Of a stretch of 64,000 nt of DNA, positions 24,605 to 31,375 are shown piece after piece. Where the stretch lies: the NCBI GenBank assembly GCA_016285885.1, contig JAEERP010000001.1:248001-312000 (forward strand), given 5' to 3'. This stretch comes from Paludibacteraceae bacterium. Lineage in GTDB: Bacteria > Bacteroidota > Bacteroidia > Bacteroidales > Paludibacteraceae. Under the pieces are notes generated by a model. It saw only the letters and a list, made by a program, of their open reading frames with translations. It ran no database searches and was not told the origin of the DNA. The position numbers were made by a program, and so were the translations under genes. Every line of letters begins with the position of its first letter. Position 1 is the stretch's first letter.

Positions 24605-26316
24605 TTTCTAAATTATTTAAAATATTAATAATCATGTTGTTGATTATTCCTTCTGCGTACGGGCAGGAGGCGCCAATATACGAATGGCAAACCACCCCTC
24701 TTTCTCCTTCGGAAAGGAGATGGTCGGAGGTGTCGACATCCATCGATGCTCGAAAAAGCGCTGCGTTGAGGCTGCATCCTGTCTATCATGCGATGGTCAA
24801 TGCGGAGAGGGACTCGGTGAAGGTGGACTTGGACTCAACCTTTCTTCCGAAACGTTTTTATGGCAAGCAAAACATTGTACTGACGTCATTGGGCTCTGGA
24901 AAAACGAAGGGTGATTTCATCCCATACGAAGGAAAATCCAATGAGGATTGGAGGTTGTACGGACATGGAACCCACGATTTCGGGAAACATGGAACGTTGT
25001 ATGGAACCGTCCAATACGCAAGGGGAAAACATAAGGAGATCAGTTGGAGCGCAATGCGTTACCCCGAACTCTATTGGCCGTACATGCTGACCGACTCGAC
25101 GGGTGGAGACAGTAATTTCGAATACTATGCGATAGAGGGTGGTTATGGTGTGAAAATCGATAAAGTCTATTTCGGAGCCATCGCGCAATTCGATGGTGAG
25201 TTGGCCCATAGAATGACCGACCCTCGGTTGAAAAACAATACAACTTTCCTTCAGCTTGGCTTCGATGCTGGCTATAGAACGCCTAAAGGTCAATGTCTAA
25301 TGGTGGAGGCCAAATACCTTCGCAACAAGGAGCATGAGAGTGACAGCTATTGGAGGCCGGGCGAACAGCAACGTTTCTTCGCCTTATATGGGTTCGGACT
25401 TTACGACAACAAGAAAAGTACCGTCGCGATGGGACGCTTGCGAATGTATTACATCAATGGATTCAGATCTCACCTCTCGTATGCTTCACCCACAGACAAA
25501 AAGATAAACACAACCCTAAACATGGGCTTGAAAATCGATAAGATGAATGTCGAGGAAAGCGATTATATAAGTTCGTATGGGAGGCGTACGACAACATTCA
25601 CTCCGCAAATCGATATTAGGTGGAAAATCAATGAACGAAACGTATTGTCGTTGTTTAGCGACAACATGATTGAAAAGCGGTTGGGCTACGAGCGTGTGTA
25701 TGAAAAGTATATCACAAATGTTGCGACCTCAACGTATGACTATCGGCAAATCGCAGAGAACCAGTATTATACTCTTTCTGTGTCGCAAGGCTTAACCGCT
25801 CTGCGATATGCTGTCTCGTTCGGTAAATACAATACCTTAGGCGTCCAATGTGGAATGGGTTATTGCTATAGAAGCGAAAAAAATTCTTTTTACGATTTCT
25901 CTGTCATCAATAAGAACATCAGTGTTATCCCCCGCATCGATTATAGATTGTCTTCTCCTAAGCATGAATTGTCCATAGGTGTGAATTGGACCCATCAGAT
26001 GGTGAAACAACATGACTACGAGGTGGATATAAAGACGTCAAGCATCCAACATCTTGACTTCCAGACATGTTTCGCTCCTTACGCATATTATGCCTCGGAA
26101 TATGATATGCTTTCGGCTGACTTGACCTACGTGTATCATCTCAGAAAAGTAGGGTTGGGAATGCGTTTGAGGTATATGAACATCTCGGGCAATCGATTGG
26201 AGGATGTGGCATACACCAAGGAGATTGGATTCAACTCGATTTGCGCGATGAACTCTCCGCAACCGGACAGGCACGACGAGCATTGGCTGAATGGTTCGCT
26301 CTTTGTTTTATTCTGA
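24601..26316 (+). CDS. DUF6850-type outer-membrane beta-barrel protein
   Basis: The 571-residue protein begins MISKLFKILIIMLLIIPSAYGQ, a signal peptide. The rest is a series of amphipathic beta-strands with many Tyr and Trp (YAIEGGYGVKIDKVYFGAIA; LYGFGLYDNKKSTVAMGRLR) and ends LNGSLFVLF with the terminal Phe typical of outer-membrane barrels. I assign it to DUF6850, a Bacteroidota family found with DUF4876 and TonB receptors; this rests on memory and context. Its ATG overlaps the receptor stop by 4 bases (ATGA), so it is translationally coupled. No known channel or enzyme motif is seen. Confidence 0.78.
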   Translation: MISKLFKILIIMLLIIPSAYGQEAPIYEWQTTPLSPSERRWSEVSTSIDARKSAALRLHPVYHAMVNAERDSVKVDLDSTFLPKRFYGKQNIVLTSLGSGKTKGDFIPYEGKSNEDWRLYGHGTHDFGKHGTLYGTVQYARGKHKEISWSAMRYPELYWPYMLTDSTGGDSNFEYYAIEGGYGVKIDKVYFGAIAQFDGELAHRMTDPRLKNNTTFLQLGFDAGYRTPKGQCLMVEAKYLRNKEHESDSYWRPGEQQRFFALYGFGLYDNKKSTVAMGRLRMYYINGFRSHLSYASPTDKKINTTLNMGLKIDKMNVEESDYISSYGRRTTTFTPQIDIRWKINERNVLSLFSDNMIEKRLGYERVYEKYITNVATSTYDYRQIAENQYYTLSVSQGLTALRYAVSFGKYNTLGVQCGMGYCYRSEKNSFYDFSVINKNISVIPRIDYRLSSPKHELSIGVNWTHQMVKQHDYEVDIKTSSIQHLDFQTCFAPYAYYASEYDMLSADLTYVYHLRKVGLGMRLRYMNISGNRLEDVAYTKEIGFNSICAMNSPQPDRHDEHWLNGSLFVLF

Positions 26317-26377
26317 ACAGCAGGCTTGCAAGAACAGAAACAATAAGTTTTTATGGTGGATATTTTTATGGATTTGT

Positions 26378-26385
26378 TAACTTTG
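26378..26385 (+). promoter_or_regulatory. -7 box of the second TonB receptor gene
   Basis: TAACTTTG matches TAnnTTTG exactly and ends only 13 bases before the ATG at 26399, implying a very short leader. No good -33 element is seen at 19-21 bases. Confidence 0.55.
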
Positions 26386-26398
26386 GCAGATGTAAGTT

Positions 26399-28390
26399 AT
26401 GGATAAGATTTTTGATATAAAAAGTATTTCAGGTGCTATATTCTTTCTTATGATGCCTTGCTCCGCTGTGTGGGGCGATGAGGAAGAGCTGTGGGACATT
26501 GAGACTGCCGAGTTGGAGGAGGTTGAGGTTGGCGCATTTGCGGGCAACACGAAGATGGAGAAGGTGAACCATGTCGAGCAGATCGGGACGGAAAAATTGG
26601 TGCGCGCCGCTTGCTGTAACCTCGGCGAATCTTTCACGTTTAATCCTTCCGTGGATGTCTCCTACAGTGATGCGGCTACGGGTGCCAAGCAAATCAAGCT
26701 CTTGGGTCTGAGCGGCAAGTATGTGCAGATGCTGACGGAGAACGTGCCGAACCTGCGTGGGGCGGCGATCCCTTATGGTCTGAGCTATGTGCCGGGACCG
26801 TGGATGCAGTCCATCCAGGTGAGCAAGGGGGCTTCGAGCGTCAAGAACGGTTACGAGAGCACCACGGGGCAGATCAATATCGAGTACAAGAAACCACAGG
26901 GTGAGGAGGAATTCAACGGGAACCTGTTCTTCAATTCGCACCTGAAGTATGAGGCGAACGCGGACGGTAATATCCATCTGAACGACCGCTTGTCCACGAA
27001 CCTCCTGCTCCATTTCGAGGATCAGCGGATGAAGCATGACGGCAACGGGGACGGTTTCATGGACTCGCCTTGCCAGCGTCAATATAATTTGATGCATCGG
27101 TGGTCATACCTTGCGAAACGATGGAAGAGCCAGATCCTTTTCCATGTGCTCCGTGACGAGCGCAACAGTGGCATGGTCGAGTCGGACGAACTGACGGTGC
27201 CGCTCTATCGGGTGGGTGTGACGACCAATCGTTACTTGGTTCAGTGGAAAAATGCATATATCGTTGATTATCAGAAAAACACATCCGTCGCTTTGATGCT
27301 GCATGGCTCTTGGCATGATGCGGATAATGATTTCGGACGTTCGTTCTATGATGTGGTGCAGAAGAATGGCTACGCCCAGCTGATGTACGAGTCGGATCTG
27401 ACGGATGCGCATAACTTGGCGGCCGGACTCTCGCTCAACCATGATCTATATGACGAGGCTTCCTCTTTGTATTTGAACCCGCAGGAGCTGGATAGGGAGA
27501 CCTCCTCTGGCGGGTATCTGCAGTACACCTATAAGCTGAAGAAGAAGCTGACGGCCATGTTGGGTGGACGCTGGGACTATTCCTCCCGCTACGGTGGTTT
27601 CTTCACACCCAGGGTACACTTGCGTTATTCGCCTACAGACAAGCTCACGCTACGCACTTCGGCGGGGAAGGGTAGACGTACGCCGCACGCTTTGGCGGAG
27701 CATTCCCAGATGATGGCGTCGGGTAGGACGTTCTATTTCGCAGAGCGTCTGAAACAGGAGGAGGCGTGGAATGTGGGCGTCTCCGCTCATCTCCTGTTGC
27801 CGGTCCATAAGAGAGACTTGGAGGTGAATGCGGAGTATTACTACACGGATTTCCAGAATGTACTGGTGGTCAATGTGGATGGCGCGAGAGGTGCGCACAC
27901 CGTCAGCTTCGAGAACCTTGACGGCTCCAGCTACAGCCATACGGTGCAGGTGGATGTCACCTATCCTTTCGCGGGACGATGGGAGGTGATGGTCGCCGGG
28001 AGGTTCAACGATGTGCGGACCACCTACGACGGGGAGTTGCGCATCCAACCCTTCTCGCCCCGCATGAAGGGTTTGCTGACATTGTCGTACAAGACAAATC
28101 TAGATATCTGGCGCTTTGACGTGACGGGTCAGCTCAACGGCAAGGGGAAACGTTACGACCAGACGGACTATCCCACCTACTTCCAATTGCAGGCTCAGGT
28201 GTCGAGGGAGTTCCGCTATTTCACGCTCTATGCGGGTGGCGAGAACCTGACCGCCTATCGGATGGACGAACCGATTCTGCATGCGGAGAATCCATGGAGC
28301 GAAGCCTTTGACGCCACGCAGGTGTGGGGCCCTACCCATGGTGCGATGGCCTATGTCGGCATGCGTTTTAACCTGAAAAGGAAGAAGTAA
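26399..28390 (+). CDS. TonB-dependent receptor, heavy-metal (HMA)-linked type
   Basis: The 663-residue protein has a signal peptide ending near MMPCSAVWGDEE and no carboxypeptidase-like N-terminal domain. A plug domain follows: a double cysteine RAACCNLGESF near residues 71-81, then YSDAATGAKQIKLLGLSG and IQVSKGASSVKNGYESTTGQ. A roughly 22-strand barrel runs to the C-terminal VGMRFNLKRKK. The plug is of a type I recall beside small HMA-domain proteins in Bacteroidota, and such a gene follows 18 bases downstream. Uptake or handling of copper or another soft metal is therefore likely but unproven. Its own promoter lies 13 bases upstream, giving an almost leaderless transcript unless an upstream promoter is used. 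Confidence 0.88.
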   Translation: MDKIFDIKSISGAIFFLMMPCSAVWGDEEELWDIETAELEEVEVGAFAGNTKMEKVNHVEQIGTEKLVRAACCNLGESFTFNPSVDVSYSDAATGAKQIKLLGLSGKYVQMLTENVPNLRGAAIPYGLSYVPGPWMQSIQVSKGASSVKNGYESTTGQINIEYKKPQGEEEFNGNLFFNSHLKYEANADGNIHLNDRLSTNLLLHFEDQRMKHDGNGDGFMDSPCQRQYNLMHRWSYLAKRWKSQILFHVLRDERNSGMVESDELTVPLYRVGVTTNRYLVQWKNAYIVDYQKNTSVALMLHGSWHDADNDFGRSFYDVVQKNGYAQLMYESDLTDAHNLAAGLSLNHDLYDEASSLYLNPQELDRETSSGGYLQYTYKLKKKLTAMLGGRWDYSSRYGGFFTPRVHLRYSPTDKLTLRTSAGKGRRTPHALAEHSQMMASGRTFYFAERLKQEEAWNVGVSAHLLLPVHKRDLEVNAEYYYTDFQNVLVVNVDGARGAHTVSFENLDGSSYSHTVQVDVTYPFAGRWEVMVAGRFNDVRTTYDGELRIQPFSPRMKGLLTLSYKTNLDIWRFDVTGQLNGKGKRYDQTDYPTYFQLQAQVSREFRYFTLYAGGENLTAYRMDEPILHAENPWSEAFDATQVWGPTHGAMAYVGMRFNLKRKK

Positions 28391-28408
28391 ATTTAAATTC
28401 GATACGAT

Positions 28409-28720
28409 ATGAAAAAGATTTTTTTATTGGGCATGCTCCTCTCTGTCTCATTGAGTGGCATGAGTGCGGAGAAGGAAGCGAAAGGCGCTCGGTTGGATAC
28501 GCTCGTAGTGACGACGCAACCGGTCATGCATTGCATGAAGTGTGAGAATAAGATCAAGTCCAACGTCCGTTTCGTGAAGGGCACGAAGTCGATCGAGACC
28601 TCCGTTCCTAACCAGACGGTGACCATCGTGTACGACACGAAGAAAGCCTCTGTGGCCGACTACGAGAAGGAGTTCGGTCGGATAGGGTATGAGATCAAGG
28701 TGCTGTCGCCTAAGCAGTAG
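28409..28720 (+). CDS. Periplasmic heavy-metal-associated (HMA) domain protein
   Basis: The 103-residue protein begins MKKIFLLGMLLSVSLSGMSA, a signal peptide. One HMA fold follows with the metal site MHCMKCENKIK (Cys42, Cys45) and the closing strands QTVTIVYDTKKASVADY and IGYEIKVLSP. Known: MxCxxC HMA domains bind Cu(I) or similar ions and pass them between partners. Export to the periplasm, next to a TonB receptor 18 bases upstream, suggests that it accepts metal entering through that receptor or buffers it. A terminator follows. Confidence 0.9.
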   Translation: MKKIFLLGMLLSVSLSGMSAEKEAKGARLDTLVVTTQPVMHCMKCENKIKSNVRFVKGTKSIETSVPNQTVTIVYDTKKASVADYEKEFGRIGYEIKVLSPKQ

Positions 28721-28751
28721 GGTGGTTCGGGCTATAACCGATGAAATAGTT

Positions 28752-28786
28752 TGGCTGGGTTCCGTCAAGGAATTCAGCCATTTGTT
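28752..28786 (+). terminator. Terminator of the TonB receptor-HMA operon
   Basis: TGGCTGGGTTCC (28752-28763) pairs with GGAATTCAGCCA (28769-28780), 12 pairs including two G-T, around GTCAA, followed by TTTGTTTT. Confidence 0.8.
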
Positions 28787-28830
28787 TTGTAAAAAAACAA
28801 TCTTTTGACCCGTTTTGTCAATTAAATTTT

Positions 28831-28838
28831 TATCTTTG
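28831..28838 (+). promoter_or_regulatory. -7 box of the TonB-domain lipoprotein gene
   Basis: TATCTTTG is an exact TAnnTTTG. A TTTG at 28804-28807 lies 23 bases upstream, slightly further than usual. The predicted leader of about 135 bases contains the T7-G8 run at 28904-28918. Confidence 0.55.
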
Positions 28839-28903
28839 ATACCGAGATGTTTTGTCAGCCCTCCTACCACTGACAACAGCGAAGCTATACTAATAGGCAA
28901 GTG

Positions 28904-28918
28904 TTTTTTTGGGGGGGG
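28904..28918 (+). repeat. T7G8 homopolymer run in a 5' leader
   Basis: Seven T are followed by eight G in the untranslated leader of the 28982 gene. Such runs are prone to slippage and can be phase variable. Confidence 0.5.
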
Positions 28919-28981
28919 CAAATGGATATTGCTCGAATTGTGGCATTCCGTGGAGAATTAGGATCGCAAAAAGAGTTTAGT

Positions 28982-29851
28982 ATGAAACACGTAGTACTTA
29001 TATTGTCGCTTGCATTTATGATGTCATGTTCCTCTAAAAGACATCTGAATTCCGATGATGTTCTAGGTTCAAGGGCATTGTCTGTGTGGATAGTCAATTA
29101 CGTGGACGGAAAAGGGCATATTCCGACTAAGGAAGAGTTCTTGGATTGGAACAACGAAGGAATTATATATTCTCTTCAAGAACTATACGATGTTCCATTA
29201 GATGAAGCAAAAAAGATCGTAAAGGATTCTATAGTTGGGGGAAAGAAAAAGTTGGAATATGTGGAAATGGTAGATACAACGTATGGAACATTAGCGAATA
29301 TGCCCTCTAAGATTGTCGCATCCCACTATTTGTCACAACATAAAAAAATAAAGTTTGTTGAGGTTGGAGATTCAATCTTAAAAGTGATCGATTATGGGGT
29401 GTTAAACGAGAAAGGTGAATGCGCTAATTTTGTGATTGATATGAATCGGGTCCATGGGGGCGAATTAATTCCAGTTGATACAACCCCAACTAAAAATTCT
29501 GTTGTGGATGATATGTACACTGAATGGGCAGATGAAACACAAGATATAGTAGAAGTGGACAAGAAAGCCCAATACCCTGGTGGTACAATAGCCCTACAAC
29601 AGTATCTCAAAAACAACCTGAACTATCCCAAGGAGGCTATAGCCCTTAAGAAACATGGCACGGTGATAGTGAAATTCGTTGTCGGCGAGGATGGCGCTAT
29701 TTCTGACGTCACTGTGATTCGAAGTGTAGATCCACTACTTGACCAAGAGGCGGTTCGTTTTGTGAAAAGTATGGGCTATTGGGTACCTGCCACCGTAGGT
29801 GACAGGGCGGTACGGTCATCGGTTAGACTGCCTATAAACTTTAAATTATAA
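28982..29851 (+). CDS. Lipoprotein with C-terminal TonB domain
   Basis: The 289-residue protein begins MKHVVLILSLAFMMSC with the lipobox cysteine at 16. After an unassigned N-terminal region, residues from about 200 form a TonB C-terminal-like domain: YPGGTIALQQYLKNNLNYP, GTVIVKFVVGEDGAISDVTV, LDQEAVRFVKSMGYWVPA and SVRLPINFKL. Known: this domain in TonB contacts outer-membrane receptors. Here it is on a lipoprotein without the usual N-terminal membrane helix, as seen in many Bacteroidota TonB-like paralogues whose role is unclear. The frame open back to 28901 crosses the T7G8 run and lacks a signal peptide, so ATG 28982 is preferred. The gene is more A/T-rich than the receptor genes before it. 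Confidence 0.82.
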   Translation: MKHVVLILSLAFMMSCSSKRHLNSDDVLGSRALSVWIVNYVDGKGHIPTKEEFLDWNNEGIIYSLQELYDVPLDEAKKIVKDSIVGGKKKLEYVEMVDTTYGTLANMPSKIVASHYLSQHKKIKFVEVGDSILKVIDYGVLNEKGECANFVIDMNRVHGGELIPVDTTPTKNSVVDDMYTEWADETQDIVEVDKKAQYPGGTIALQQYLKNNLNYPKEAIALKKHGTVIVKFVVGEDGAISDVTVIRSVDPLLDQEAVRFVKSMGYWVPATVGDRAVRSSVRLPINFKL

Positions 29852-29877
29852 AACTCCCCAGAAAATAAAGTGAAAAC

Positions 29878-30813
29878 ATGGGATTAATAAGTAATTTATT
29901 TAAACGGGAATTAATTATAAGCAATAAAAATCCAACCGATGGTAAGCCAATGGTTGGAACTGTTGCTGAAATAAATGGAAAGTGGAAAGATGAATATATC
30001 GATATTCTTAACAATAAGGGTGTAAAGCATTTATTTCTCAGTACTGCATGTGGATGGAGGTGTGATAATTATGATTTCCTTTTATCCTTGAAATTCTTGG
30101 AAACCTTTGTCGTGTTAGATGGTCGAGACATTTCGATGAAGCAGGTAGAATCACTAAAACAGCTTCGAAGATTAGAATTGAATACTCTCCATTATTACGA
30201 GATAGATTTTTCAACATTTAAAAATTTAGAAATATTTTTTTGTGATGCAGAAAAACCTATTCCTTCTATTTTTCAGTGTACTAATTTAAAAAAAATATAC
30301 CTTGATGAGTTCAAAATGGGGGACCATCATCAATTTTCTCAATTGTATAATCTAGAAAGTTTGACTATTGGAAATTCCAACATCTCCAATATTGATTTTG
30401 TACAGAGTATGCCTAATTTAAAGAAGTTTGTAATTCTGAATAATAGAAAGATAACTGATTTTAGTCCGATATCAACCATACAGAATTTAAATTGGTTAGA
30501 ATTGCGCGGTGTAAAAAACCTACATTCTATTGATTTTCTGGAAAATCTAAAGGAATTGAATGTGTTGTTATTAGAATGTGGTGCTATTGAATCAATACAC
30601 CCAATACAAAATCATCAGGAACTTAAAGCTATATCATTAGGGAACCAAAAGTTTTCTATCGATGATGGCGATTTGACGCCAATAGAGACGCTGAATAATT
30701 TATCGATGTTGTTTATACCAAACAAGAGAACATACAATGCTCGCGTCAACAATCTCTGGAATTGGGATAATTACGGCAACCCAAGACATGATTGGATAAA
30801 ACATTTCAATTAA
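29878..30813 (+). CDS. Cytoplasmic leucine-rich-repeat protein, accessory
   Basis: The 311-residue protein has no signal peptide or membrane segment. From about residue 50 it is a run of degenerate internalin-like leucine-rich repeats (LKQLRRLELNTL, LYNLESLTIGNSNIS, MPNLKKFVILNNRKIT, IQNLNWLELRGVKNL, LKELNVLLLECGAI). It ends in an aromatic tail (VNNLWNWDNYGNPRHDW). LRRs of this kind bind protein partners; no partner or activity is evident. Base composition is strikingly A/T-rich compared with flanking genes, which points to transfer. It starts 26 bases after the TonB-domain lipoprotein gene and may be read from the same promoter. A role such as an immunity protein is possible but unsupported. 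Confidence 0.75.
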   Translation: MGLISNLFKRELIISNKNPTDGKPMVGTVAEINGKWKDEYIDILNNKGVKHLFLSTACGWRCDNYDFLLSLKFLETFVVLDGRDISMKQVESLKQLRRLELNTLHYYEIDFSTFKNLEIFFCDAEKPIPSIFQCTNLKKIYLDEFKMGDHHQFSQLYNLESLTIGNSNISNIDFVQSMPNLKKFVILNNRKITDFSPISTIQNLNWLELRGVKNLHSIDFLENLKELNVLLLECGAIESIHPIQNHQELKAISLGNQKFSIDDGDLTPIETLNNLSMLFIPNKRTYNARVNNLWNWDNYGNPRHDWIKHFN

Positions 30814-30853
30814 TAAGATAGGAAAGGGTGAATTTATGGTACATGCAATAAAT

Positions 30854-31201
30854 ATGAAACATATAAAGATTCTCATTGCGTTTTCTTTCGTCTGTTTTTT
30901 GCTTTTCGCTTATGCGATAGTTGATTATGCAAAAGAACACAAAGGTACTTTCCTATCGGATGAAGTATTTATTGAGATGCCTATAAATGGCGTGGTTTCG
31001 GAGACGTTCAGAGCAGATCACAATACTTTCTATGTTCGTTTCATTGAAGATCACTATCTCCTTTATCGGCATATAAACGGAAAATATGAAGGGATAATAG
31101 CCCCTGGAGATTCTGTCTATAAAGAAGAAAAGTGGGATTATATGATTATAAAAACAAGGGAGGGAGATATTAAAATTACGGTTAACTCCGAGTGGGAATA
31201 A
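30854..31201 (+). CDS. Small membrane-anchored hypothetical protein
   Basis: The 115-residue protein has one N-terminal hydrophobic helix (ILIAFSFVCFLLFAYAIVDY, residues 5-24) and a soluble domain of about 90 residues rich in beta-like stretches (TFYVRFIEDHYLLYRHI; WDYMIIKTREGDIKITV). I know no family for it. ATG 30854 places the helix at the N-terminus; an in-frame start at 30836 is possible. It is A/T-rich like the LRR gene 40 bases upstream and probably entered with it. Confidence 0.6.
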   Translation: MKHIKILIAFSFVCFLLFAYAIVDYAKEHKGTFLSDEVFIEMPINGVVSETFRADHNTFYVRFIEDHYLLYRHINGKYEGIIAPGDSVYKEEKWDYMIIKTREGDIKITVNSEWE

Positions 31202-31375
31202 CTGTGAGTGCGCTTAGACCTGAGAAGCTCTGATGTTTCCAGCCCAATTAGATGATGAGGTTATTATAATTCCACGATTGGAGTAGCATTTCCGTGAAAT
31301 CACGTGCTTTTTTGCGTGGAAAAATATAACTTTGGGTGATTATTAGCGAATGATTGCCTAAATAGAACGAAGAAG
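31202..31375 (+). promoter_or_regulatory. Promoter region of the AAA+ ATPase gene
   Basis: TAACTTTG at 31327-31334 matches the -7 consensus and ends 41 bases before the ATG. An inverted repeat CGTG-AAAT-CACG at 31293-31304 sits near the -33 position and could be an operator. Nothing else was recognised in the gap. Confidence 0.5.

Noticed and set aside
21728-26316. SusC/SusD-type polysaccharide locus
   Set aside because: No SusD homologue, no glycosidase nearby; the lipoprotein is DUF4876-type.
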